Assembly: GCA_020441225.1 (NCBI GenBank)
Contig: JAGRMP010000170.1
Span: 8,608 to 31,895, forward strand
From: Maritimibacter sp.
GTDB taxonomy: Bacteria > Pseudomonadota > Alphaproteobacteria > Rhodobacterales > Rhodobacteraceae
DNA length: 23,288 nucleotides
Direction of reading: 5' to 3'
Each line of letters opens with the position of its first letter. The first letter of the stretch is position 1. Shown here piece after piece: positions 7,092-15,070 of the stretch. Under the pieces are notes generated by a model. That model made no database searches. It worked only from the letters and a program-made list of their open reading frames with translations, and was not told where the DNA came from. Made by a program: the position numbers and the translations under genes.

Positions 7092-7640
7092 ATGGACCTG
7101 AAGAGCTTCGACAACGCGGATTTCGACCGGGGCGCCTCGCGGGCCAAGGAGCTGGTATGGCTCGTGGTCTCGGCGCTCACTGTTGCGGGCCCGCTGCCCG
7201 GGTCTGGCTGGCGCGCGGCGTTGCTCCGGGCCTTCGGGGCGGAGATCGGTCCGGGCGTGGTGTTGAAGCCCGGCCTGCGCGTCAAGTTCCCCTGGCGGCT
7301 CACGATCGGTGACAACAGCTGGATCGGAGAGAGCGCCTGGATCGACAACCTCGACGAGGTACGGATCGGGCGCGACACCTGCATCTCGCAAGGCGCCTAT
7401 CTCGGAACCGGCAACCATGACTGGACCAGCCCGGCCTTCGACCTCGTGACCGCGCCGGTCAGGATCGGGGACCAGTGCTGGGTGGGCGCGCGGGCGACGG
7501 TGGCGCCGGGCACGCGGATGGAGGACGGCGCGGTCCTGGGGATGGGGGCCGCTGGCAAGGGCCGGCTTGCGGGCTGGACGATCCACGCTGCCGCCGGAAC
7601 GCGCGAGATCGGTCCCCGCCGGGAGAGGGCTCGCAAATGA
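7092..7640 (+). CDS. WcaF-like hexapeptide-repeat O-acetyltransferase
   Basis: A 182-residue left-handed beta-helix acyltransferase close to the colanic acid acetyltransferase WcaF. Diagnostic features are FDNADFDRGASRAKELVW at the N-terminus, LLRAFGAEIGPGVVLKPG, WLTIGD-like turns, CISQGAYLGTGNHDW with the catalytic His109, and the repeats IGDQCWVGARATVAPGT. It would acetylate a sugar of the repeat unit from acetyl-CoA in the cytoplasm. The C-terminal turn after residue ~150 (GAAGKGRLAGWTIHAAAG) departs from the usual family wording but keeps its length. The 43-nt gap from the previous gene contains short TGAGCCGG repeats. A GAGAG element (7080-7084) is the likely ribosome site. Confidence 0.88.
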   Translation: MDLKSFDNADFDRGASRAKELVWLVVSALTVAGPLPGSGWRAALLRAFGAEIGPGVVLKPGLRVKFPWRLTIGDNSWIGESAWIDNLDEVRIGRDTCISQGAYLGTGNHDWTSPAFDLVTAPVRIGDQCWVGARATVAPGTRMEDGAVLGMGAAGKGRLAGWTIHAAAGTREIGPRRERARK

Positions 7641-7662
7641 GCCGGGCAACGGAGGTGGACGC

Positions 7663-8910
7663 TTGAAGGTTCTGCATGTCAACGCTTTCGACGGCGGCGG
7701 TGGCGCGGCACGGGCGGCGATGCGCCTGCACGAGGGGCTGCGCGCGCAGGGCGTCGAGAGCCTCTTCGCCACGGTCAAGCGCGGGAGCGGCGGCCCCGGC
7801 GTGGTCTCGCCGTTGGGAACCGGACGGCAGGTGGCCGCGCTGGTCAAGCGCCAGGTCGCGATGCGGGTCGCGCGGCTGCAGAAGACCCCGGGCAACCCGA
7901 TCATCCACTCGCTGGGGCTGTTTCCCTCGGGGCTCGGGGCCTGGATCAACGCGAGCGACGCCGACATCGTGAACCTGCACTGGGTCTGCGGCGAAACGCT
8001 GTCGCTGGGCGAGATCGCCCGGATCGAGAAGCCGGTCGTCTGGACCATGCACGACATGTGGCCGTTCATGGGCGCCGAGCATTATGACGACGACCGACAC
8101 CCGGGGCGCTGGAAGGCACCCTATGGTACTGCCAACCGGCCACCCGGCGCCAGCGGTCCGGATATCGATGCGCGGGTCTGGGCCCGCAAGGCGCGGCTCT
8201 GGTCGGGCAAGACCTTCAACCTGGTCGCGCCGAGCGGCTGGCTCGCCGATTGCGCCCGTGAAAGCGCCCTGATGAAACATCAGCCCTGCGAGATCATCCA
8301 CAATCCGCTCGACACCGGGGCCTTTGCCCCGGTCGACCGTTCCGTCGCGCGGAAACTGCTGGGCCTGCCGCAGGACCGTAAACTCATCCTGTTCGGCGCG
8401 CTGGGCGCGACGTCGGACAAACGCAAGGGCTATGACCTGCTCGTCGAGGCGTTGCGGGCCTTCGAGCGCGATCACGATCCGGACGGCGTGGAAGTGATGG
8501 TGTTTGGCGGGCAGAATAGCGGCGCGATCCCCGGGATCGGTCTGCCGTCCCACTTCCTCGGGACATTCCGCGACGAGATCAGCCTTCGCCTGGTCTACTC
8601 GGCCGCCGACATCTTCGTCGCCCCGTCGCGCCAGGACAACCTGCCCAATACCGTGGTGGAAGCCTCTGCCTGCGGCGTGCCGAGCGTCGCCTTCGATATC
8701 GGCGGCATGTCCGACATCATAACCGACGGCGAAACCGGCGCACTCGCGCCCGCCTTCGAAACGGGCGCGCTCGCGGCCGGCATGGCCCGGCTGCTGCGCG
8801 CGCCGATCGCGCAGGAAAAGGTCCGCGCGGCCGCGGAGGCGAAGTTTTCGCATGCGGCGACGCTCCCGGCCTACCTGGCGCTCTACGAACGTCTGAGCAA
8901 AGGGAGCTGA
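7663..8910 (+). CDS. Family 4 glycosyltransferase (WcaC-like)
   Basis: A 415-residue GT-B glycosyltransferase. The start is a TTG at 7663, fixed by GGAGGTGG at 7651-7658 with ideal spacing and by the family N-terminus MKVLHVNAFDGGGGAARAA. The frame is open further upstream, but that part overlaps the acetyltransferase gene and looks unlike protein. It has the motif MHDMWPFMG (129-137), typical of WcaC-type enzymes where HDMW-FTGGCHY is usual, and APSGWL. The donor-site segment RQDNLPNTVVE ends at Glu333, followed by SACGVPSVAFDIGG. It would add one residue to the lipid-linked repeat unit. Specificity is not readable. It is separated from the upstream gene by only 22 nt, consistent with one operon. 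Confidence 0.88.
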   Translation: MKVLHVNAFDGGGGAARAAMRLHEGLRAQGVESLFATVKRGSGGPGVVSPLGTGRQVAALVKRQVAMRVARLQKTPGNPIIHSLGLFPSGLGAWINASDADIVNLHWVCGETLSLGEIARIEKPVVWTMHDMWPFMGAEHYDDDRHPGRWKAPYGTANRPPGASGPDIDARVWARKARLWSGKTFNLVAPSGWLADCARESALMKHQPCEIIHNPLDTGAFAPVDRSVARKLLGLPQDRKLILFGALGATSDKRKGYDLLVEALRAFERDHDPDGVEVMVFGGQNSGAIPGIGLPSHFLGTFRDEISLRLVYSAADIFVAPSRQDNLPNTVVEASACGVPSVAFDIGGMSDIITDGETGALAPAFETGALAAGMARLLRAPIAQEKVRAAAEAKFSHAATLPAYLALYERLSKGS

Positions 8911-8916
8911 CCGGGA

Positions 8917-9429
8917 ATGCTGCGCTATCTGGTCAACATGATCGTCGCCATCCTCCCGCCGACGCGGGCCTTCGGGCTGAAGCGGTTCCTGTGGCTCAGG
9001 ATCGGCGCCGAGGTCGGCGAGGGCACCAGGATCAACGCCGGCGCGCGGATCTGGGGCGGCGGACCGGTCACCATCGGGCGCGACACCTGGGTTGGGATGA
9101 ACCTGTTCATCATCGTGCCGGTCGGATCGGAGGTCGCCATCGGGTCCAATGTCGACATCGGCCCCGACGTGATGATCGAATGCGGGTCGCACGATCTCGG
9201 CGGCCCCGACCGGCGCGCCGGGACGGAACGTGCGGACAATATCGAGATCGGCGACGGCACCTGGATCGGCTGCCGCGCGACATTGCTCGGGGGCGCGCGC
9301 GTCGGCGCCGGTTCCATCGTCGCGGCGGGCGCCCTGGTGCTGCCCGGCACCTACCCGGACAACGTGCTGCTCAAGGGCGTGCCGGCGCGGGCCGAGCCGC
9401 TCGGAACCGAGAGCGGAGACAGCCCGTGA
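8917..9429 (+). CDS. Second hexapeptide-repeat acyltransferase (WbbJ/CysE-like)
   Basis: A 170-residue left-handed beta-helix acyltransferase. Imperfect hexapeptide repeats run from about residue 35 (IGAEVGEGTRINAG) to 150 (VGAGSIVAAGALVLPG). A likely catalytic His92 lies in CGSHDLGG, and the C-terminus reads NVLLKGVPAR, a normal ending of this family. It differs from the WcaF-like enzyme upstream and probably acetylates a different sugar or position. It starts 6 nt after the preceding stop, behind AAGGGAG (8900-8906). Its TGA overlaps the GTG start of the next gene, indicating translational coupling. The acyl donor is presumed to be acetyl-CoA. Confidence 0.85.
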   Translation: MLRYLVNMIVAILPPTRAFGLKRFLWLRIGAEVGEGTRINAGARIWGGGPVTIGRDTWVGMNLFIIVPVGSEVAIGSNVDIGPDVMIECGSHDLGGPDRRAGTERADNIEIGDGTWIGCRATLLGGARVGAGSIVAAGALVLPGTYPDNVLLKGVPARAEPLGTESGDSP

Positions 9430-10631
9430 GCCGGCGTCCCCGCGTCTACTACTTCGGCATGATCACCACGGATGCCTATGGGCGCGCGGTGGGTGAGCGC
9501 ATCTATTCGGGTGCGGCGACGCGGAAGATGCTGCTGGTCACGGCGGCTCTGCGCAGCGTCGGACATCTGGCCGCGGTCGTCTCGCTTCCCTTCGTCGGCA
9601 CCAAGGCCGCGCGGGCCGGATATCGCGGCATCCTGCAGACCGAACAGGGTGTGCCGGTCGCCTTTCTTCCGACGCTGCGGTCGAAATACTTCCGCAAGGT
9701 GGTCGGCCCCCTGGTTCTCGCCTGTTTCGCAGCGCGCCGGGTTCGACGGGGCGACACGGTGATCCTGTACAACCACGCCATCGAACTGCTCCCCGCGCTC
9801 GCCATCCTGCGCCTCAAGGGGCGGAGTGTCGTCCACGACATCGAGGACGCGCCCAACCCGGAAACCCGGGGCATACGCCGGCTCATGAGCCGGGTGTCCT
9901 TCTTTGCCATCTTCCGCTTCACCCGGAGCCGCAAGATGGTGGTCAGCGAAGAGGTCGCGCGGCTCCTCGATCTGGATGACTATGTCGTCGTCCGCGGCGT
10001 GGCCCGGTTCCCGGATGCGGACACACGCCCGATGGGCGCGGCGCGGTGGGAGGAGCTGCGCGGTGGCGGTGACTTGCGGCTGCACTTCGGCGGGTCGCTC
10101 GTGGCCGCCAACGGTGTCGATCTGTTCTGCGAAGCAATCGCGCTTCTGGCTGAAAGCGAAGACCGGATGTCGCGCCCGGTTACGTTCACGATCACCGGTG
10201 TCGGGGATATGGACAAGATCCGTGACGCGGCGACCCGGATCCAGGGACGCGGGAAGCTGAAAGTCGAGATCCTGCCCGAATTGAGCGTCGATGAATTTGT
10301 CGAGGCGATCAGTCACTGCCATGGTGCCCTGTCGCTGCGCCGGCCGGGCGCCGGCAACGCGGACACGACCTTTCCTTCTAAGGTGATCGAGATCACCGCC
10401 GCGGGCATGGCGCTGGTGTCGACGCGGCTCGGGGACGTGGCCGAGATCTACGACCGGAGCGCGTATTTCCTCGATGACTACAGCCCGCGTGCCCTGGCGG
10501 AGATCATCGTCGCGATGTCCGGGGACACCGACGGCGTTGCTCGGGTCGCCGAAGACGGTTTTCGGACCGCGAAGCGGCATTTCTCGCTGGTCAATGTCGG
10601 CAACCAGATGACCAGGCTTTTTCAGGAATGA
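9426..10631 (+). CDS. GT4-like glycosyltransferase (GT-B fold)
   Basis: A 401-residue glycosyltransferase beginning at a GTG that overlaps the preceding stop (GTGA, 9426-9429). GGAGA at 9415-9419 gives a proper ribosome site. The N-terminal half contains NHAIELLPALAILRLKGRSVVHDIED, a typical acceptor-domain helix-strand. The C-terminal half has LRLHFGGSLVAANGVD, ITGVGDMDKI and the donor-site segment FPSKVIE (316-322) followed by AAGMALVSTRLGDVAEI. FPSK-E replaces the more common EX7E motif, as in a GT4 subgroup. The frame is open upstream to about 8991, but that portion is out-of-frame acyltransferase sequence. Sugar specificity is unknown. Confidence 0.83.
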   Translation: MSRRPRVYYFGMITTDAYGRAVGERIYSGAATRKMLLVTAALRSVGHLAAVVSLPFVGTKAARAGYRGILQTEQGVPVAFLPTLRSKYFRKVVGPLVLACFAARRVRRGDTVILYNHAIELLPALAILRLKGRSVVHDIEDAPNPETRGIRRLMSRVSFFAIFRFTRSRKMVVSEEVARLLDLDDYVVVRGVARFPDADTRPMGAARWEELRGGGDLRLHFGGSLVAANGVDLFCEAIALLAESEDRMSRPVTFTITGVGDMDKIRDAATRIQGRGKLKVEILPELSVDEFVEAISHCHGALSLRRPGAGNADTTFPSKVIEITAAGMALVSTRLGDVAEIYDRSAYFLDDYSPRALAEIIVAMSGDTDGVARVAEDGFRTAKRHFSLVNVGNQMTRLFQE

Positions 10632-10707
10632 CGCCGCGCGACGTGCGCATCCATGGCAACGCTCTGAAACCGCGCGAGCGCGTGCAGAATGGAAATCGGG
10701 GACCAGC

Positions 10708-11796
10708 ATGATTTTTTTCCAGATGCGCGCGCTTTATCTCAACCCGGGCGACGAACTTATCAACGTCGTCCTTCTCGACCAGCTCGCTCGGCGCGATACG
10801 GTGGTGGCCCTGACCTCGGGTGTGCCGGACTGGTACATGGAAAACGTGATCCGGGAACTCGGCGAACTGGCGAGCCGGGTGGTATTCGAGCCGAGCGCGG
10901 CGGGGTTCTTTTCCAAGCTGGCCGCGAACGCGGTCAAGGGCCGCGAGACCTGGCTCTACCTGTCGCCCGGCGAGACCACGCAACCGCCGGAACTGGACGG
11001 GCGCGACCGGCTGAAATCCGCGATCCTGAGCGGGTTGCAGGTGTTGCCGGATGTGCACATCGGTTTCGTCGGCCAATCAACCACCCGCGTTTCGCCGTCT
11101 CGCGAACGGGTGCTGCGCAAGGCGCGCAAGCGTGGAGACGTCATCGCCGTTCGGGACGCGGATTCGTGCACCTATCTGCAAAGTCGAGGGATATCCGCCA
11201 CCCGCGTCCCTGACCTTGCGTTCGCGCTGGACCGGGTTCGCGGCCGCCGGGCGAAGACCGTCGGGCTTTCCTTTCGAAGCCACGGCCCCGGATCGGACAG
11301 GCTCCTGAAGGACCGGTTGCACGCGCTCCTGCCGCAGTTGCGCGACGCCGGTATGACCGCGGAGGTGTTCTGGCAGGCAGATTACGACCGCGAATTCTGC
11401 GAGGATCTTGCCAGGGATCTCGATCTGCCGCTGGCCGAGCGTCGCATGGACCGATCCGACCGGCTGACCGAGTTGCGCTCGCTTTTCTCCCGTATGGGCT
11501 TTCTGTTGAGCAATCGGCTGCACGTGCTCCTGATCGGAGCCTCGCGCGGGAGTATCCCAATAGCGCTTCTGTCGAAAGAAGACGAAAAGATCGGCCCATT
11601 GTTCCGGGACGACGGGCTCGACGCGGCCTGCATTCGCCTCGACGATCCGGCGATGATCGAACGAACGATTGCCGTCGTTCGGGGGGCGGCAGAGTTCGAT
11701 GAGCAATTTGCGCGTGTCTTCGAGCGGAACCGCCGGGCGATTTGCGACCACTTCGACGCAATGCATGGCATGCCAGACCCGGAGAGCCGTTCGTGA
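10708..11796 (+). CDS. Polysaccharide pyruvyl transferase family protein (first of two)
   Basis: A 362-residue protein of the PS_pyruv_trans/CsaB-type superfamily, which transfers pyruvate from phosphoenolpyruvate to sugars as ketals. It shows MRALYLNPGDELINVVLLDQL near the start, the VRDADSCTYLQSRG block (148-161), and the C-terminal SNRLHVLLIGASRGSIPIAL block with N269-R270-L271-H272, corresponding to the family's S-RLH-----A---G-P motif. Pyruvylation would add negative charge to the polymer. The upstream gap is 76 nt and the ribosome site (GGGGAC) is modest. The family is diverse and includes members with other or unknown roles, so the chemistry is inferred. Confidence 0.78.
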   Translation: MIFFQMRALYLNPGDELINVVLLDQLARRDTVVALTSGVPDWYMENVIRELGELASRVVFEPSAAGFFSKLAANAVKGRETWLYLSPGETTQPPELDGRDRLKSAILSGLQVLPDVHIGFVGQSTTRVSPSRERVLRKARKRGDVIAVRDADSCTYLQSRGISATRVPDLAFALDRVRGRRAKTVGLSFRSHGPGSDRLLKDRLHALLPQLRDAGMTAEVFWQADYDREFCEDLARDLDLPLAERRMDRSDRLTELRSLFSRMGFLLSNRLHVLLIGASRGSIPIALLSKEDEKIGPLFRDDGLDAACIRLDDPAMIERTIAVVRGAAEFDEQFARVFERNRRAICDHFDAMHGMPDPESRS

Positions 11797-11899
11797 TCCA
11801 TCCAGCAGCAATACGAACTGACATGCGACAGCCGAAGCGAACGCGGCAACCGGGCCGTGTCCGGTCTTGGCCTGTTCGTTCCGTAGCCGCTGAGAGCCC
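11797..11899. other. Intergenic gap with a short hairpin
   Basis: A 103-nt gap within the block contains ACCGG (11849-11853) and CCGGT (11861-11865), which can form a five-base-pair stem with a seven-base loop. No T-tract follows, so it is not a convincing intrinsic terminator. No clear promoter is visible. Confidence 0.3.
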
Positions 11900-13009
11900 A
11901 TGACCGGCTGCATCGTTTTCTGGCAGCGGATGTTGACCCCGCACATGACCGAACTGGCGCGCGAGGTGGCGCGGCTCGGGGTCGATGTGCATTTCGTCGC
12001 CGAGGAGGCCCTGTCGGAGGAACGTCGGGCGATGGGCTGGGTTGCGGGAGACCTGGCGGCGGTGGCGCTGCATGTGGTCACGAGCCCCGGCGAGGCGCGG
12101 GCCCTCGTCGACCGGCTTCCGGCCGGTGCGGTGCACATAACCTCCGGGGTAAGGGCGAACGGGCTTGTGGCCGACGCACAGAAGCGGATCCGGGCGCTCG
12201 GGCGCCGGCACTACCCGATCATGGAAAAGGTCGATCTGCGCGGACGTGCGGGGCGGATCAAGCCACTTGTCTACGCGGCCAGATTCCAGGCGATATCGCG
12301 GTCGCTGGAAGGGATGCTCTGCATTGGGGAAGGCACCGACGCCTGGGTGGCGAAGCGCGCGCCGCGGAGCCTGAATGTGTTTCCCTTCGCCTACTTCCTG
12401 CAGGGAACGCGCGGAGATCGCCGGGCGCGCGCCGCGGGTCGGTTCCGGTTCGTCTACGTCGGCGGGTTGATCGAACGCAAGCGCGTCGATCTCCTGGTCG
12501 AGGCGCTCGCGGCGCTTGCGGACAGGCCGTTCGCGCTTGAAGTCGTGGGGGACGGTCCGACCCGCGCGATGCTGGAGGACATGACCGCGGATCGACTGTC
12601 CGGCCGCGTGACCTTTCGCGGCACGCTGGCCATGGGCGAGGCGGTCGAACGGATCAAGGCGGCCGACTGTCTGGTCTTGCCGAGCGATCACGACGGGTAC
12701 GGCGCGGTGGTCTCCGAGGCGCTGATCAACGGCATACCCGCTGTCTGCAGCTCCGAATGCGGCGCGGCGGGGGCGGTGCGCGCGAGCGGGGCAGGCGGGG
12801 TGTTCAGGGCCGGGGACGTGGGCGATTTGCGCCGGGTCCTCGGCGGGATGCTCGACCGCGGACCGCTTTGCGACACCGAGCGCGAAGCGCTTTCGGATTG
12901 GGCGCGCTGCCTGACCGCGGAAGCGGGTGCGCGCTACCTGCTCGAGATCCTCGATCGCGCCGAGGCCGGCGGCCCGATCGTGCCGCCGTGGGAGCGCGGC
13001 AGCGGATGA
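11900..13009 (+). CDS. Family 4 glycosyltransferase (GT-B fold)
   Basis: A 369-residue glycosyltransferase. The N-terminus CIVFWQRMLTPHMTELAREVARLG matches a subset of capsule GT4 enzymes that begin with a short strand and a P-H-- loop. The donor domain has FRFVYVGGLIERKRVDLLVEAL, LEVVGDGPTRAML and an EX7E-like motif in which Asp265 replaces the first glutamate (DGYGAVVSE, Glu273), a common conservative variant. It then reads GIPAVCSSECGAAG. It would add a sugar to the lipid-linked chain in the cytoplasm. Its TGA overlaps the ATG of the next gene (ATGA, 13006-13009), so the two are coupled. Confidence 0.86.
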   Translation: MTGCIVFWQRMLTPHMTELAREVARLGVDVHFVAEEALSEERRAMGWVAGDLAAVALHVVTSPGEARALVDRLPAGAVHITSGVRANGLVADAQKRIRALGRRHYPIMEKVDLRGRAGRIKPLVYAARFQAISRSLEGMLCIGEGTDAWVAKRAPRSLNVFPFAYFLQGTRGDRRARAAGRFRFVYVGGLIERKRVDLLVEALAALADRPFALEVVGDGPTRAMLEDMTADRLSGRVTFRGTLAMGEAVERIKAADCLVLPSDHDGYGAVVSEALINGIPAVCSSECGAAGAVRASGAGGVFRAGDVGDLRRVLGGMLDRGPLCDTEREALSDWARCLTAEAGARYLLEILDRAEAGGPIVPPWERGSG

Positions 13010-14130
13010 AGATCGCGCACGTCGCCTCGCAGCTCGACCGGGCCTCGGCCGGGCTGGGCGCCGCCATCGCGGCGATTTCCGCGGCGACGCAGACCGCGGG
13101 CAACGAGGTGCGCGTGTTCGGCCTGTCGAGTGCCGATTGGGTCGCGCGCGACGGTGGCGCCTGGACCGGGGCGCCTGCGACGATGCTCGAACCGGCCGCC
13201 TGGTCCGGACCGCTCGGCTACGCCCCCGCGATGCTGCCGGCGCTCCTCGACTTCGACGCGGATGTGATCCATCTGCACGGGCTATGGACCTATCCCTCGA
13301 TCGCCGCGTACCGGTTTCACCGCAAGAGCGGGCGCCCGCTCGTCGTCTCGGCCCACGGCATGCTGATGCCGGTCGCCCTGACCTACAGCCGGGGCCGCAA
13401 GCGGATCGCGCGCGTGCTGTTTCAGGACCGGGTCCTGCGGGCGGCCAGCTTTTTCCATTCGACATCGCGTGACGAAGAGGCCGCCTACAGGGCGCTCGGC
13501 CTCGATACCCCGGTCGGATTGATCCCGCTGGGCATGGATCTCCTGCCACGCCCCGAGGACCTGCCTGAGGTCCCGGGACGCAAGCTTCTGTTCCTGGGAC
13601 GGCTGCACCCTCTCAAGGGGATCGATTGGCTGATCGAGGCCTGGATGCGCCTCCAAGCCGATTATCCGGACTGGGAGTTGTCCATCGTCGGCCCGACGGA
13701 TCCGAGCTATGCGCGCGAGATCGCGCGGTTCAACCGGGAGGTTGCCGGATCTCGGGTCACGTTCGCCGGGCCACGGCACGACCGGGAGAAACTGCGCACC
13801 ATGGCGGGTGCCGATCTGTTCGTCCTGCCGAGCCGAAGCGAGAATTTCGGGCTGACCGCCGCCGAAGCGCTGATGATGGAGGTGCCGGTGATTGCGACCC
13901 GGGGCACGCCGTGGTCGGGCCTGACGGAGGCGGGCGCAGGGTGGTGGATCGAACCGGGAGCGGATGCGCTCGAGCAGGCCTTGCGGACGGCCATGCGTCT
14001 GCCCGAGGCGGAGCTGCAGCGCATGGGACGCAATGGCCGGCAATGGATCGAACGCGATTTCTCCTGGCCCGTGATCGGCCGCAAGTGGCAGGCGGTCTAT
14101 GAAAACCTTGTCGCGGCGGGCGACCGATGA
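13006..14130 (+). CDS. Family 4 glycosyltransferase (GT-B fold)
   Basis: A 374-residue glycosyltransferase starting at the ATG inside the ATGA overlap, with the standard N-terminus MKIAHVASQLDRASAGLGAA. Family features are the IHLHGLWTYPSIAAY segment, VSAHGML, LLFLGRLHPLKGIDWLIEAW, LSIVGPTDPSY and the EX7E motif ENFGLTAAE with Glu279 and Glu287. The combination HGLW...AHGML plus HPLKG is typical of exopolysaccharide GT4 enzymes that act midway in repeat-unit assembly. The same frame stays open to 12757, but that part overlaps the previous gene and is not protein-like. Donor sugar is unknown. Confidence 0.88.
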   Translation: MKIAHVASQLDRASAGLGAAIAAISAATQTAGNEVRVFGLSSADWVARDGGAWTGAPATMLEPAAWSGPLGYAPAMLPALLDFDADVIHLHGLWTYPSIAAYRFHRKSGRPLVVSAHGMLMPVALTYSRGRKRIARVLFQDRVLRAASFFHSTSRDEEAAYRALGLDTPVGLIPLGMDLLPRPEDLPEVPGRKLLFLGRLHPLKGIDWLIEAWMRLQADYPDWELSIVGPTDPSYAREIARFNREVAGSRVTFAGPRHDREKLRTMAGADLFVLPSRSENFGLTAAEALMMEVPVIATRGTPWSGLTEAGAGWWIEPGADALEQALRTAMRLPEAELQRMGRNGRQWIERDFSWPVIGRKWQAVYENLVAAGDR

Positions 14131-14176
14131 CCGGGACGTCGGCAGGGCCGCCCGGCTGCCTGGGAGAGCTGTCGCC

Positions 14177-15070
14177 ATGACCCCGGCCAAGATCATCCGC
14201 GCCGCCCGGACCCTTCTGTCCAACCCGCTGTTCATCAACGCCTACGTCGAAACGGTCGACGGTCGGGTGCGTCCGGTCAACTGGGGCGACGACATCAACG
14301 ACCATTTCATCCGGCTCCTGAGCGGACGGGAGATTGCGGTCTACTTCGATACGCCCGTCGCCATGGCGCTGAAACGGCCGAACTACCTCTGTATCGGCAG
14401 CACGCTCAACTACCTCACGACCCCGCAGACCGTCGTCTGGGGGGCTGGTGTGATCGACGACACGCTGGAGATGCGCGCGCGCCCCGCGCGGGTGACCGCG
14501 GTGCGGGGACCCTTGACCCGCGACTACCTGCTGGCCCGCGGCATCGACTGCCCCGAGGTCTACGGCGACCCGGCACTGTTGCTGCCGTACTTCTACAAAC
14601 CCGCGTCGGCGCTGCCCCGCGCGGGGGGGCGGATCGGGATCGTGCCGCATTACAAGGACCAGGGCTCGCCGACCTTCGCGGCGCTCCGGCAGGCCCATCC
14701 CGAGCTCGACTTCATCGACATCGCCAGCTATGGCACCTGGACCGATTTCATCGACCGGATCAGCGCTTGCGACGCCGTGTTCTCGAGTTCGCTGCACGGG
14801 CTGATCGTCGCCGAGGCCTATGGCATCCGCAACCACTGGGTCAGCGTCTCGGGGAACGTTCTGGGCAACGGGTTCAAATTCCGGGACTTTTTCGCGTCGC
14901 TCGGCAAGACGACCGCGGGCCCGACCGAGATCGACATGGGTTTCGACCCGAAAGCGTTCCTGGCCTCGCGGACCTGGAGCCCGGGTCGGATCGATCTGAA
15001 AAAACTGCTCGCGGCCTGTCCGTTCGAGATCGTGGAGCCAATCCGGCATGAGCATCCTCTGGATCTATGA
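14177..15070 (+). CDS. Polysaccharide pyruvyl transferase, ExoV/GumL-like (second of two)
   Basis: A 297-residue protein resembling ketal pyruvate transferases such as ExoV of succinoglycan synthesis. The signature NWGDDINDHF lies at 35-44, WGAGVI and VRGPLTRDYLLARGI in the middle, and SSSLHGLIVAEAYGI starting at S203 with His207 near the C-terminus. It would transfer pyruvate from phosphoenolpyruvate to a hydroxyl pair on a sugar of the repeat unit. I chose the ATG at 14177, preceded by GGGAGAG (14162-14168). A further upstream ATG in frame at 14099 overlaps the previous gene. The 3' end overlaps the next glycosyltransferase gene by 23 nt. It is distinct from the other pyruvyl transferase in the block, suggesting two pyruvylated residues or different chemistry. 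Confidence 0.86.
   Translation: MTPAKIIRAARTLLSNPLFINAYVETVDGRVRPVNWGDDINDHFIRLLSGREIAVYFDTPVAMALKRPNYLCIGSTLNYLTTPQTVVWGAGVIDDTLEMRARPARVTAVRGPLTRDYLLARGIDCPEVYGDPALLLPYFYKPASALPRAGGRIGIVPHYKDQGSPTFAALRQAHPELDFIDIASYGTWTDFIDRISACDAVFSSSLHGLIVAEAYGIRNHWVSVSGNVLGNGFKFRDFFASLGKTTAGPTEIDMGFDPKAFLASRTWSPGRIDLKKLLAACPFEIVEPIRHEHPLDL

Noticed and set aside
8991..9425. Upstream extension of the glycosyltransferase frame that starts at 9426
   Set aside because: This part is the acyltransferase gene read in another frame; the GTG at 9426 has a proper ribosome site and overlaps the preceding stop in the usual coupled manner.
12757..13005. Upstream extension of the glycosyltransferase frame that starts at 13006
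   Set aside because: It overlaps the C-terminal part of the preceding glycosyltransferase; the ATG at 13006 gives the exact family N-terminus.
11141..13549. An 802-codon open frame on the minus strand
   Set aside because: It lies opposite three recognisable genes, is dominated by Arg, Pro and Ser, and has no family resemblance; long antisense frames are expected at this GC content.
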